A stretch of DNA of 64,000 bases from an uncultured Myxococcales bacterium (GCA_903842345.1 CAIMLR010000045.1:1-64000), one strand, 5' to 3'; shown: positions 17,567 through 28,918, numbered from the stretch's first letter. A program made the numbers and translations. The notes: generated by a model not told the origin, from the sequence alone.

Positions 17567-19525
17567 TTGAAGTACAGAAGCGAGATCGATGGCCTGCGCG
17601 CGCTCGCGGTCGTCCCTGTCGTCCTTTTTCACGCCGGCTACACGTGGTGCCGCGGCGGCTACGTCGGCGTCGACGTCTTCTTCGTCATCAGCGGCTACCT
17701 CATCTCCACGATCATCCTGGACGACTTTGCCAAGGACCGCTTCTCCCTCCTGACGTTCTACGAACGGCGCGCCAAACGCATCCTGCCCGCGCTTGTCGCC
17801 GTGCTGCTGGCGTGCGTGGCAACCGGCTGGTTCCTGATGCTACCCGCGCAATACGCGGAGCTTGGCCAGAGCGTCGCGGCGGTCGCGCTGTTTGCGTCCA
17901 ACATGCTGTTCTGGGGGCAGACCGGGTATTTCGCGCCCGCCGCGGAGCAGAATCCGCTGCTGCACACCTGGAGCCTGGCCGTGGAGGAGCAGTTCTACCT
18001 GCTGTTTCCCATCCTCCTCGTCGCGCTCGTGAGGCGGTTCCGGGCGCGCACGCTGGCGATCCTCGTCATCGGCTTCTGCCTGTCGCTGGGGATTGCCGAT
18101 TGGGCGTCGCGCACCTACCCGGGCGCGGCCTTCTTCTTCGCGCCGTTTCGGGCGTGGGAACTGCTGATGGGCGCGATTGCGGCGTGGGTGATGCGCCACC
18201 GGCCGGAGGTGCAGCAGTGGCGCTGGGGCGGGCTGGCGGCGGCGCTCGGCCTGCTTGGTTTGTTCGCGGCGATCGGGCTGTTCGAGGACACGACCCGCAA
18301 TCCCAGCCTCTTCACGCTGCTTCCGACCGCTGGCACGACGGCGATTCTCCTCTGGGCGACGCCGGCCACCTTCGCGGGGCGGTTCCTGTCGGCGCGGCCG
18401 TTGGTGCTTGTGGGCTTGGCCTCCTATTCGCTGTACCTGTGGCACCAGCCGGCGTTCGCTTTTGCGCGATTGGTGTATTCCGGTCAGGCGCCGCGCCCGT
18501 TGGTCGCCGCGCTCCTGGCTGGCCTCGTGCCGGTCACCTGGGTCAGCTACCGCTTCGTCGAAGGGCCGTTTCGCGGCAAGTTGACCGCCTCGCGCCGGAC
18601 GGTGCTTCAGGTCGCGGTCGCGGTCAGCCTCGCGCTCGTGGCGGCGGGTCTGACCCTTCACTGGGCCAACGGCTTCCCGACGCGCTTCGCCGTTGCCGCC
18701 ACGGTCATCCCGCCCCAGCGCGGCGACAGCGTCGGCTGCCACGACCGCTACACGCCCGAACAGGTCGGCCGCGGCGATCTCTGCTGCATCGGCAAACCGG
18801 ACGGCCAAGCGAGCATCGCACTGCTCGGCGACTCCCATGCCGGCATGTTGAACGGCGTCCTGAGCGCGGTCCTCGCGGCCCACGGCGCAACCGGTGTCAC
18901 CGTCAGCGGCGGATGGTGCGCGCCCTTGGCGGATTTTCGCGCCGCGGACAACAAGGAGCCCTACTGCGTGCCGTTGATGACGGCAGCCCTGAAATTCACC
19001 GCCCAGCACCCGGAAATTCACACCGTCGTCCTGGCTGCGGAGTGGGCGGGCTACACCGAAGGTTTCCGCTGGGGTTCCCTTCCGCGCGCGTTCGTTGACA
19101 GTGCGTCGCGCGACGCCCGCATCGCCGACAATCCCGACGTGTTTGCCCGCGCGCTCGGCCGGACCGTCGATCAGCTCAAGGCCGCCGGGAAGCGCGTGGT
19201 GATTGTCCGCGGCGTGCCGGAACACGAGTTTGACGTGCCCAACGCGCTGGTGCGCCAGCGGGTCTTTCCGGGACTGGTGCCGCTTCACGCGCAGACGTCC
19301 CGGGCGCAGTATGACGCGCGCAACCGCAGCGCCGAAGCAGCCTTTGCCCACCTGACGGGCGTAACATTCGTCGATCCAGCGGCGATTCTCTGCCCGAGCG
19401 CGCAACGCTGCACAATCGCTGACATCCACGGTGCATCGCTCTACGGCGACGGAAGCCACCTGTCCGACGTTGGCGCCGCCACGCTCACCGACGCGCTGAC
19501 CCGCGCGCTCTTTACCCAGCCCTGA
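17567..19525 (+). CDS. OafA/YrhL-type acyltransferase with C-terminal SGNH domain
   Basis: This 652-residue protein has an acyltransferase-3 membrane domain at residues 1-360, starting KYRSEIDGLRALAVVPVVLF. It carries the catalytic-type His in LFHAGY, the FFVISGYLI and RRAKRILPAL motifs, and about ten transmembrane helices. It then has an SGNH domain with ALLGDSHAG and the Asp-His pair in DGSHLSD. The architecture is that of O-antigen or peptidoglycan O-acetyltransferases such as OafA and PatB-like fusions, where the membrane part brings the acyl group across and the SGNH part transfers it. I start at TTG 17567 because homologous proteins begin here and GGAG lies six bases upstream. The divergent carbamoyltransferase pair suggests joint decoration of a surface glycan. 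Confidence 0.92.
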   Translation: MKYRSEIDGLRALAVVPVVLFHAGYTWCRGGYVGVDVFFVISGYLISTIILDDFAKDRFSLLTFYERRAKRILPALVAVLLACVATGWFLMLPAQYAELGQSVAAVALFASNMLFWGQTGYFAPAAEQNPLLHTWSLAVEEQFYLLFPILLVALVRRFRARTLAILVIGFCLSLGIADWASRTYPGAAFFFAPFRAWELLMGAIAAWVMRHRPEVQQWRWGGLAAALGLLGLFAAIGLFEDTTRNPSLFTLLPTAGTTAILLWATPATFAGRFLSARPLVLVGLASYSLYLWHQPAFAFARLVYSGQAPRPLVAALLAGLVPVTWVSYRFVEGPFRGKLTASRRTVLQVAVAVSLALVAAGLTLHWANGFPTRFAVAATVIPPQRGDSVGCHDRYTPEQVGRGDLCCIGKPDGQASIALLGDSHAGMLNGVLSAVLAAHGATGVTVSGGWCAPLADFRAADNKEPYCVPLMTAALKFTAQHPEIHTVVLAAEWAGYTEGFRWGSLPRAFVDSASRDARIADNPDVFARALGRTVDQLKAAGKRVVIVRGVPEHEFDVPNALVRQRVFPGLVPLHAQTSRAQYDARNRSAEAAFAHLTGVTFVDPAAILCPSAQRCTIADIHGASLYGDGSHLSDVGAATLTDALTRALFTQP

Positions 19526-19549
19526 GAGCGGCCGGAGTCCCGGACGGCG

Positions 19550-20353
19550 CTACCGAATGAACGCCTCGATGACGCGGTCGAACGTGCGATCCTCGAGCTT
19601 GTGCACGCGATGCCGCCAGTCCGTGTCCAGCTCCGGGTGCACGCGCGCATACATCTGCCACCAATCCTGCGCCGCGCCGCTCAGTTGCGGTGCCGCGTGC
19701 CACGGCTTCTGGATGGCGTAGTGGATGACCTTGGCTTCGCGCTCAAGGGACCGCTGCAGCACGGGATGGCCGCGCAGGAACTGCAGGATGAAGTGCATCA
19801 GGTTGTAGCCCGCAGGCAGCCGATGCGCGACCGGCATCGCGAACCAGTCCGCGAAGAACGTGTTGAGAAAGCCCTGATCGCCGCCGTCGTACGTCGGCGC
19901 TTTGTCCAGCACTTCAACCATCCGGGCGAATGTCTCCTCGGACGGATCCAGCACCATCACGCCGCTGTTGAACCGGTCCGGCATCAGGAAATCTGGCGCG
20001 GCGGCAAAATAGGGTCGCAAGAACAGCTCATCGATGTTCTGCAGCACCAGCGTATCGGCGTCCAGCAGCACGACCTTGTCGAATTCCGTCAATTGCCACG
20101 CGCGGAGCTTGGCAAAGACGTCGTCAAAACGCGGGAACAGCGGCTGCGCGCCTGCCTTGTGCAGCGGCGCGATGTCGCGGATTTGCCAGCCTTGGGCTTC
20201 AAGGCGCGCGCGGGTCTCCTCCGACACGTCGGCTGACGCCATGGCCACCATCAGTTTGCTCGTACCCGTTGCCTTGAGCGATTCTCCCAACGCCTCAACA
20301 CCGGGAAGGTACGCGTCACCGTTGCAGATCAAGGTCACGTAAGCGCAGTTCAC
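19550..20353 (-). CDS. Glycogenin-like GT8 family glycosyltransferase
   Basis: This 267-residue protein has the GT8 nucleotide-sugar fold. AYVTLICNGDAYLPGVEALG occurs at the N-terminus, the metal-binding DxD is in LLDADTLVL, and FNSGVMVLDPS and GGDQGFLN are later sugar-binding motifs. It lacks the self-glucosylated tail of eukaryotic glycogenin, so it more likely transfers a hexose or hexosamine to a surface glycan or small acceptor. The GTG at 20353 has AAGGAGG five bases upstream; earlier in-frame starts give a nonconserved N-terminus. It converges on the acyltransferase with a 24-base gap. Confidence 0.9.
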   Translation of the reverse strand: MNCAYVTLICNGDAYLPGVEALGESLKATGTSKLMVAMASADVSEETRARLEAQGWQIRDIAPLHKAGAQPLFPRFDDVFAKLRAWQLTEFDKVVLLDADTLVLQNIDELFLRPYFAAAPDFLMPDRFNSGVMVLDPSEETFARMVEVLDKAPTYDGGDQGFLNTFFADWFAMPVAHRLPAGYNLMHFILQFLRGHPVLQRSLEREAKVIHYAIQKPWHAAPQLSGAAQDWWQMYARVHPELDTDWRHRVHKLEDRTFDRVIEAFIR

Positions 20354-20452
20354 GATTGCCTCCTTGGGCGCACAGCCGACTCGCGCACCACTCCCGCCCC
20401 GCCGAGGGAGGACGGGCCGCGCGAAATCCCAAATTAGGCGCGACACCCGGTT

Positions 20453-20482
20453 GGTCAAGCGGCTGCGATCGCGCGCTTGACC
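20453..20482. promoter_or_regulatory. Perfect 9-bp inverted repeat in divergent intergenic region
   Basis: The arms GGTCAAGCG and CGCTTGACC are separated by 12 bases, midway between the divergent GT8 and esterase starts. Each arm reads TTGACC outward, which resembles a -35 hexamer. It could be an operator, paired divergent promoters or a cruciform. The -10 matches are weak. Confidence 0.45.
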
Positions 20483-20541
20483 TCGGGCGCGGGTGCATGC
20501 AGGCTTAGGCGCCGCGTCCTTGCTGACGCCCGGAGATCCCC

Positions 20542-21912
20542 GTGAAGACGCTACTTTGCACGATGCTTGCCCTCCTCGCCGCGTGCGCCACCCAGACGAC
20601 AGCTGACCCCGCGAACGGCGACGCGAGCGCCGACGCGTCCGTCGATATCGCCGCGGACGTCACCGCGGGTCAGGCGATTCCGCACGGCGACTACTACATC
20701 AACGTCGACGTCGTGCCCTTTGGCGATCTGTTGCTGCCGTTCAAGGCGACCATCACCGCGACGGGCAGCCTCAGCAACGGCGGGACGTTCAACACGTTTG
20801 AATTGCGCGCGGTCTCAGAGAAGAGCGATCCGGTCTATGTCAGCGATCCCATTGCCACACTCACCAACGTGCCTGTCGACAAGGGCGGCGGATTCACCGT
20901 CCTGACCGACACGATTGTCCTGCCCGGCAAGGCGTCGCCCACCGGCACGGACGTCCACATCGCCAACTTCGCGCTCAGCGGCACGCTGCACGAGGACGGG
21001 ACGTTCTGCGGCGACGTGGGCGGCACGGTCCTGGAATTCATCAAGGACATCAAGAGCTCCACGTTCAAGGCAGTCCCGTGGGGCACACAGGGCGACACGC
21101 CGGGCGCCTCCTGCGCCGCCGTCACGGTCAAGCACTACGCGCCGATCGCGGCTTGCCCGACGCTCACCGCCGGCGTCAACGACGTGGTCAGCGCCGAGCG
21201 CAACCGCAAGTTCACCGTCGTCTTGCCCGCGGACGCGACGGCGCAGAACTTGCCGATCGTGTTCCTCTTCCACGGCGTAAACGACGACATGGGCGGCATT
21301 CTCAACGAGACGCACTACGCCGACAACCAGAAGACCGAGCCGTTCATCCTCGTCGTCCCGCAGTCCGAACGCGACGCGACCGGCAAAGCCGTCAGCCAGA
21401 CCGATTGGGCGTACGGTCTGCACGCGTTTGGCGACGACAATCAGGATCTCGTGTTCTTTGATGACATGCTCAAGTGCGTCAGCCAGCAGTACAAGACGGA
21501 CGCCAAGCGCGTCTACGTCACCGGCTTCTCCGGCGGCGGCTTGATGACCGTCTTCACGTCGTTCGCCCGCGAAAAAGTCATCGCTGCGTCCGCGCCGTCG
21601 TCAGGCGGCTACCTGTTCAAGTTCCCGTCCACGACCAACAAGTTCCCCGATCTCGTCACCTGGGGCGGCGGCGGCGACAGCGCGTACGGCCAGAATTTCG
21701 ACTTGTTCGCCAAGGACTTGATTCCGTTCCTCGTCAGCGACAAGCACTACGTCATCCAGTGCAACCACGACACGGGGCACAAGTGGCCCGCGGCGATGAC
21801 GGCGGCGAACTGGGCGTTCCTCAGCCGCTTCAAGCTCGGCGAAGCGCCGCAACCGTTCGCGGGCGACACGTTGCCGGCGGTATTCCCGAAGTACTGCACG
21901 CTCGCCAAGTAG
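20542..21912 (+). CDS. Secreted lipoprotein esterase, PHB depolymerase / feruloyl esterase-like
   Basis: This 456-residue protein has a lipoprotein signal (MLALLAAC). A short Asp/Ala-rich spacer and a beta-rich N-terminal domain come next, then an alpha/beta-hydrolase domain from about residue 215. The nucleophile elbow is GFSGGGLM, the oxyanion region is VFLFHGVND, a likely catalytic His is in CNHDTGHKWP, and an acidic residue lies in GGGGDSAYG. This layout matches the LpqC/esterase-PHB family, which cleaves polyhydroxyalkanoate oligomers, acetylxylan or feruloyl esters. The GTG start has GGAG six bases upstream. It is probably anchored in the outer membrane facing outward; the substrate cannot be told from sequence. 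Confidence 0.85.
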   Translation: MKTLLCTMLALLAACATQTTADPANGDASADASVDIAADVTAGQAIPHGDYYINVDVVPFGDLLLPFKATITATGSLSNGGTFNTFELRAVSEKSDPVYVSDPIATLTNVPVDKGGGFTVLTDTIVLPGKASPTGTDVHIANFALSGTLHEDGTFCGDVGGTVLEFIKDIKSSTFKAVPWGTQGDTPGASCAAVTVKHYAPIAACPTLTAGVNDVVSAERNRKFTVVLPADATAQNLPIVFLFHGVNDDMGGILNETHYADNQKTEPFILVVPQSERDATGKAVSQTDWAYGLHAFGDDNQDLVFFDDMLKCVSQQYKTDAKRVYVTGFSGGGLMTVFTSFAREKVIAASAPSSGGYLFKFPSTTNKFPDLVTWGGGGDSAYGQNFDLFAKDLIPFLVSDKHYVIQCNHDTGHKWPAAMTAANWAFLSRFKLGEAPQPFAGDTLPAVFPKYCTLAK

Positions 21913-21949
21913 CGCACGCCCGTCCAAGAGCCGCGCACGTCGTCGTTCA

Positions 21950-21963
21950 GGTGAAAATTCACC
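21950..21963. promoter_or_regulatory. 14-bp palindrome upstream of the giant repeat protein
   Basis: GGTGAA and TTCACC flank an AA centre, about 85 bases before the ATG of the repeat lipoprotein. It may be an operator. It is too small to serve as a terminator. Confidence 0.25.
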
Positions 21964-21972
21964 AGCGCCGCG

Positions 21973-22000
21973 TTGCGCGCCTTTGAACCGCTCCTATCTT
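21973..22000 (+). promoter_or_regulatory. Candidate sigma-70 promoter for the repeat lipoprotein
   Basis: TTGCGC and TATCTT are 16 bases apart and end 46 bases before the ATG at 22046. The -35 match is weak and the -10 match is four of six. Confidence 0.3.
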
Positions 22001-22045
22001 CCGATGGTCTCGGGGTGCCCGGCACCTTGCCTCGGAGATCTATCA

Positions 22046-25000
22046 ATGAAAATCAATGCTTTTTCGGCCGTCACTGGCTATTTTTGGCGTTTGACGTGGG
22101 TCGTTGTCAGCGTCACTTGCCTCGCCGTGCCCCTGTCCGGATGTGGCACAACGGCGGCGGCTGGCGTGGACTCTGGCGGGGCACCGGCAGTCGATGCCCA
22201 GACGGACGATTCAGCCACGGGGCCGTACACCGCAGCCGTCGACATCCAGCCCGATCTCCAGCCAGACACGCACGCGGACGCTGCGGACGCCGATGCCAGC
22301 GAACCGACGCCAGACGCGGCCGAGCCCGACGCAGGCAGCGATGCCGCCATCGATCCGCCCGACCTGGGCGTTGATGCCGTTGCCCCGGATACCGGCGTCG
22401 CGTGCCAAACCACCAGCGACTGCAACGACGGGAATTTCTGCACGGATGACAAGTGCGACCCGGCCATCGGCTGCGTGCACAACGCCAACAGCGCGTCCTG
22501 CGACGACGGCAATGCCTGCACCGTTGGCGACACCTGCAAAGCTGGCATCTGCGGCTCCAGCAAGGCCGCCGACTGCAGCGACGGCAATCCGTGCACCGCC
22601 GATGGCTGCGCACCCAAGGGCGGCTGTTTTGTCCTGAATCTGGACGGCAAGGCGTGCGACGACGGCCAAGCGTGCAGCAGCAACGACGCGTGCGCCAACG
22701 GAGCGTGCGTTGGCACCGCGACAAGCTGCAGCGACGACAATCCGTGCACGGACGACACCTGCTCGGACACCGCCGGCTGCGTCTTTTTGCCCAACGCCGC
22801 GACGTGCAGCGACGGATCGCCGTGCACAGTCGGCGACGCGTGCGTGGGCGGTGCGTGCGTCCCGGGCGCGGGCACCCTGTGCAACGACAAGAATCCGTGC
22901 ACGGCGGACGTTTGCGACCCCGTCAACGGCTGCAGCCACACGGCCCTGACCGGCGCCTGCAACGATGGCGACGCCTGCACGGGCAACGACGCGTGCCAGA
23001 ACGGCGTCTGCGGCGGCGAGGCGATCGTGTGCAACGACGACAACGCGTGCACATCGGACTTCTGCAGCAAGACCCAGGGCTGCCTGACGGAACCGCTGAG
23101 CGGCGGCTGCTCGGACGGCAACGCGTGCACGGTCAACGACACCTGCGTCGGCGGCGCATGCGCGTCAGGCCCCGCGGCGACTTGCGACGACGGGAACGCA
23201 TGCACCATCGACAGTTGCAGCACGGCCGACGGATGCGTGCACAGCGAGACCGGCGCGGCATGCGACGACGGCAGCGCGTGCACCACCGGCGACCTCTGCG
23301 TTGGCCCGCTGTGCCAAGCCGGCGCGGCGATCGCGTGCAGCGATGGCAACCCCTGCACCGTCGATTCCTGCAATGCGCTGCTCGGCTGCGTCTTTACCGC
23401 AATCGACGGCGGCACCTGCAACGACGGCAAGGCGTGCAGCACCGCCGACACCTGCGCCCACGGCGTTTGCCTCGGGACCGTCCTCGGCTGCGACGACGGC
23501 AACCCGTGCACGGACAACTCGTGCGACAACGTGGGCGGCTGCGTGTTTGTCGCCAACAGCGTGACCTGCGACGACGGCGATGCGTGCACGACCGGCGACA
23601 GCTGCAAGGCCAAGGTCTGCGGCGCGTTCACGATCGTGCAGTGCGACGACAAGAACCCGTGCACGACGGAAGTCTGCGACAAGACCGCCGGCTGCCTCTA
23701 CACCAAGCTCGACGGCCCCGCGTGCGACGACGGCGACGCATGCACGGTCGGCGACACCTGCGCGAACGGCGCGTGCACGACCCAAGCCATCAACTGCGAC
23801 GACAGCAACGCCTGCACGCAGGACAGCTGCAACACGCTCAGCGGCTGCGTCCACACGCCCTTGACCGCGAGTTGCGATGACGGCGACGCGTGCACCGGAA
23901 GCGACGCGTGCAAGGACGGCAAGTGCCTTGGCGTCTCCAACGTGGCGTGCGACGACAACAACAACTGCACGACGGACACGTGCGAGAAACTCGTCGGCTG
24001 CGTGCACACCGCCAACAGCAGCCCGTGCAGTGACAACAGCATCTGCACGACCAACGACGTCTGCAGCGGCGGCGTGTGCGTGGGCGGCGCGGCACTTGCG
24101 TGCACTGACAACAACCCGTGCACGCAGGACGCGTGCAACGGCGCCACCGGCTGCGTGTTCACCAACGACGACGGCAAGGCGTGCGACGACGGCCAGACGT
24201 GCAGCTTGAACGACGTGTGCGCCGGCGGCGTCTGCTCCGGCACGACGCCCAATTGCGACGACGGCAACGTGTGCACCAACGACTCCTGCGCGGACGGCGT
24301 GGGCTGCGTGCACTTGGCCAACACCGCGACGTGCACCGACGGCAATGCGTGCACGACGGCGGATGGCTGCGCCAACGCGAGCTGCGTCGGCGGCGTGGGG
24401 CCGAACTGCGACGACAGCAATCCGTGCACGTCTGACGCGTGCGACAACGCCACGGGCTGCGTCCATCAGGCCAACGGCTCGGCGTGCGACGACGGCAACA
24501 AGTGCACGACCGGCGACACCTGCACCGGCGGCGCATGCCTACCGACCGGCTTGGACAGCTGCAACGACGGCAATCCGTGTTCGATCGACGGGTGCTCCGC
24601 GCAGGGCGGCTGCACGCACGTCGACGCATCCCCGCAAACCGCGTGTGACGACGGGAGCGCGTGCACCATCCTGGACACATGCGTTGGCCAAGCCTGCGCG
24701 GGCACGGCGCGGACCTGCAACGACGGCGACCCATGCACCGCCGACGGCTGCGATCCCGCGAGCGGCTGCACCACGCCTGCCGGCAACGACGGCGCGGGCT
24801 GCACGGACAACAACGCATGCACCGACGCCGACGCGTGCGCCAACGGCGTGTGCAAGGGCAGCGCGTTCACCTGCAACGACGGCGATCCGTGCACGGACGA
24901 GACGTGCCAACCCGAAGTGGGGTGCGTGGCCACGTTCAACACGGCGAGCTGCGACGACGGCGTGGCCTGCACGCACACGGACCTCTGCGCGTCCGGCAAG

Positions 25001-27163
25001 TGCGCGGGCGTGCCGACCCACAGTGACTGTGACGACGCGAACCCGTGCACGGTCGACACGTGCGACTCGGCGGCGGGTTGCGGATCGGTCGCGGGCAATG
25101 ACGGCGCCGTGTGCTCAGATGGCAACGCGTGCACCAACGGCGATCTGTGCGCAGGCGGCGCGTGCGTCGCCGGCTCGCCCACGGCGTGCTTCCCGTTGGC
25201 GTGCAACACCGCGTCCTGCAACACCGCGACCGGCGCGTGCGACTACACGCCAGTCAGCAACGGCTTGACCTGCAGCGACGGGGACGCATGCAGCAACGGC
25301 GATTCGTGCCAAGGCGGCGTCTGCGCCGCGGGGACGCCGACGGTGTGTGTCGGGAAAGCCTGCAATGCGGTCCTCTGCAACAGCGCCACGGGCGGATGCG
25401 ACTACACCGCCGATCCGGACGGCAGCGGATGCAGCGACGGCAACGCGTGTACCAGCGGGGACGTCTGTGAGGGCGGCGCATGCGCCTCCGGCATCGCGAC
25501 AGTCTGCGCCGCGAAGGCGTGCAACACGGTCGCCTGCGACACAGCGACGGGCGGGTGCGTCTACACGCCCGTGGCGAACGACACGGCGTGCAACGATGAC
25601 AACGCGTGCACCCAGACCGACACCTGCCAGGCGGGAACGTGCGTCGGCGCCGCGCCGGTCGTCTGCGGCGCGCTGGACCAGTGCCATACCGCCGGAACGT
25701 GCGACACCGCCAGCGGCGTTTGCGGCAATCCCGCCAAGGCCAACGGCGCGGCGTGCAACGATGACAACGCGTGCACGCAGACCGATACCTGCCAGGCGGG
25801 AACGTGCATCGGCGCCGCGCCGGTCGTCTGCAGCGCGCTGGACCAGTGCCACACCGCCGGAACGTGCGACACCGCCAGCGGCGTTTGCAGCAATCCCGCC
25901 AAGGCCAACGGCGCGGCGTGCAACGATGACACCGCATGCACGCAGACCGATACCTGCCAGGCGGGAACGTGCGTCGGTGCCGCGCCGGTCGTCTGCGGCG
26001 CGCTCGACCAGTGCCACACCGCCGGAACGTGCGACACCGCCAGCGGCGTTTGCAGCAATCCCGCCAAGGCCAACGCTTCCGCGTGCAACGACAGCAATGC
26101 CTGCACGCTCTCGGACGTTTGCACGAACGGCGTCTGCGCGGGCGCAACTGCGGACTGCAGCGACGGCCTGACGTGCACGACCGATGGCTGCAACCCCGCA
26201 AGCGGCTGCACGCACACGCCCGTGGACAGCGCGTGCACCGACGGCCTCGCGTGCACGGCGGACACCTGCAGCGCCGCGACGGGCTGCGGGCACACGGCGA
26301 ACAACGCGCTCTGCGACGACCTGACCGCGTGCACGACCGACGCGTGCATCATCGGCGTCGGTTGCACGCATTCGGCCAACAACGCGATGTGCGCGGATGG
26401 CAACGTCTGCACCGCAGACACGTGCACGAGCGGCGTCGGCTGCAGCAATCCCGCCGGCAATGAGGGCGGCGCGTGCACCGATGGCAGCCTGTGCACCGCC
26501 GCCAGCAGCGCGTGTCACTCGGGCGTTTGCACGCTCATTCCGGCGTGCAATGACAACAACGCGTGCACGACCGACTCGTGCAACGTCGCGACCGGCGCGT
26601 GCACGCACGTCGGCGGGCAATGCGGCGGTGGCACCGCGTGCACCGCGGACGCGGATTGCAGCACGGGCTCGTGCAACGCCAGCACGCATCTCTGCAATCC
26701 GCCCATCACCTGCAGCGCGTGGAGCCTCGCTGCCGTTGCTGGCAGCCCTGCGCCCGCGACCGTCTCCGGGTGCACGTGGGACGGCGGCACCAACACGGAC
26801 CTCGTCGACTCCTTCTCGTCCGCGAATTTCTACGGCGCCGTCAACAGCATCGTCGCCGCGAGCTCCACGTCGACCGCGAACACCATCAAGGTCGGCCAGG
26901 CGCTCACCGTCACCAGCTTGAGCGTCAAGATCACGCCCTCGACGAGCACGAGCACCGCGCTGACCTTCACCGTGCGCGTCAACAACGTGGACAGCGGCAC
27001 GGCGAAATGCACGGTTGCGGCAGGCGCGACGACGTGCAGCGTCACGGGCTTGAACCAGGCCGTCGCCGCCAATCAGACGCTGAACCTGCACACGGCGCAG
27101 GCCCAGTGGCAATGGAACAATACGGTAACGGCGACATGGAGCGTCGGATTCAAGATTCCGTGA
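22046..27163 (+). CDS. Giant CTDC-repeat cysteine-rich lipoprotein
   Basis: This 1705-residue protein has a lipoprotein signal ending LAVPLSGC, then an Asp/Ala-rich spacer to about residue 115. After that come some 48 units of CxDxNxCTxxxC, mostly alternating a CTxDxC-GC unit with an ACTxGDxC-GxC unit (about 50 residues per pair). Six longer units of 53-55 residues lie near residues 1030-1350. The last 180 residues are Cys-poor and Ser/Thr-rich, probably a beta-sandwich ending in VGFKIP. The Cys pairs predict an extended disulphide-bonded rod carrying a terminal domain. Adhesion or predation-related contact is a plausible but unproven role. GGAG lies eight bases before the ATG, and the in-frame start at 21983 lacks a signal peptide. 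It is related to the repeat protein at the left edge. Confidence 0.88.
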   Translation: MKINAFSAVTGYFWRLTWVVVSVTCLAVPLSGCGTTAAAGVDSGGAPAVDAQTDDSATGPYTAAVDIQPDLQPDTHADAADADASEPTPDAAEPDAGSDAAIDPPDLGVDAVAPDTGVACQTTSDCNDGNFCTDDKCDPAIGCVHNANSASCDDGNACTVGDTCKAGICGSSKAADCSDGNPCTADGCAPKGGCFVLNLDGKACDDGQACSSNDACANGACVGTATSCSDDNPCTDDTCSDTAGCVFLPNAATCSDGSPCTVGDACVGGACVPGAGTLCNDKNPCTADVCDPVNGCSHTALTGACNDGDACTGNDACQNGVCGGEAIVCNDDNACTSDFCSKTQGCLTEPLSGGCSDGNACTVNDTCVGGACASGPAATCDDGNACTIDSCSTADGCVHSETGAACDDGSACTTGDLCVGPLCQAGAAIACSDGNPCTVDSCNALLGCVFTAIDGGTCNDGKACSTADTCAHGVCLGTVLGCDDGNPCTDNSCDNVGGCVFVANSVTCDDGDACTTGDSCKAKVCGAFTIVQCDDKNPCTTEVCDKTAGCLYTKLDGPACDDGDACTVGDTCANGACTTQAINCDDSNACTQDSCNTLSGCVHTPLTASCDDGDACTGSDACKDGKCLGVSNVACDDNNNCTTDTCEKLVGCVHTANSSPCSDNSICTTNDVCSGGVCVGGAALACTDNNPCTQDACNGATGCVFTNDDGKACDDGQTCSLNDVCAGGVCSGTTPNCDDGNVCTNDSCADGVGCVHLANTATCTDGNACTTADGCANASCVGGVGPNCDDSNPCTSDACDNATGCVHQANGSACDDGNKCTTGDTCTGGACLPTGLDSCNDGNPCSIDGCSAQGGCTHVDASPQTACDDGSACTILDTCVGQACAGTARTCNDGDPCTADGCDPASGCTTPAGNDGAGCTDNNACTDADACANGVCKGSAFTCNDGDPCTDETCQPEVGCVATFNTASCDDGVACTHTDLCASGKCAGVPTHSDCDDANPCTVDTCDSAAGCGSVAGNDGAVCSDGNACTNGDLCAGGACVAGSPTACFPLACNTASCNTATGACDYTPVSNGLTCSDGDACSNGDSCQGGVCAAGTPTVCVGKACNAVLCNSATGGCDYTADPDGSGCSDGNACTSGDVCEGGACASGIATVCAAKACNTVACDTATGGCVYTPVANDTACNDDNACTQTDTCQAGTCVGAAPVVCGALDQCHTAGTCDTASGVCGNPAKANGAACNDDNACTQTDTCQAGTCIGAAPVVCSALDQCHTAGTCDTASGVCSNPAKANGAACNDDTACTQTDTCQAGTCVGAAPVVCGALDQCHTAGTCDTASGVCSNPAKANASACNDSNACTLSDVCTNGVCAGATADCSDGLTCTTDGCNPASGCTHTPVDSACTDGLACTADTCSAATGCGHTANNALCDDLTACTTDACIIGVGCTHSANNAMCADGNVCTADTCTSGVGCSNPAGNEGGACTDGSLCTAASSACHSGVCTLIPACNDNNACTTDSCNVATGACTHVGGQCGGGTACTADADCSTGSCNASTHLCNPPITCSAWSLAAVAGSPAPATVSGCTWDGGTNTDLVDSFSSANFYGAVNSIVAASSTSTANTIKVGQALTVTSLSVKITPSTSTSTALTFTVRVNNVDSGTAKCTVAAGATTCSVTGLNQAVAANQTLNLHTAQAQWQWNNTVTATWSVGFKIP
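25586..26080 (+). repeat. Three 165-bp tandem coding repeats
   Basis: Units start at 25586, 25751 and 25916. By my count units 1 and 2 differ at about six bases, and units 2 and 3 differ at about six plus the last few. Each encodes a 55-residue module with ACTQTDTCQAGTC and DQCHTAGTC, the same module as in the gene at the left window edge. Confidence 0.9.
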
Positions 27164-27178
27164 CGCCGACCGTCGCTG

Positions 27179-28804
<1,626 letters not shown>

Positions 28805-28918
28805 GGGCATCTCCTTGTTCCGCCGAAGCGGGCACGCGATGCCCCGATTTTGCGCGGTACGATGCGGTCGCACAAGGGGCTGCTGACGCGCAAACGCGAT
28901 CGCCCCCAACAGTCGCGG

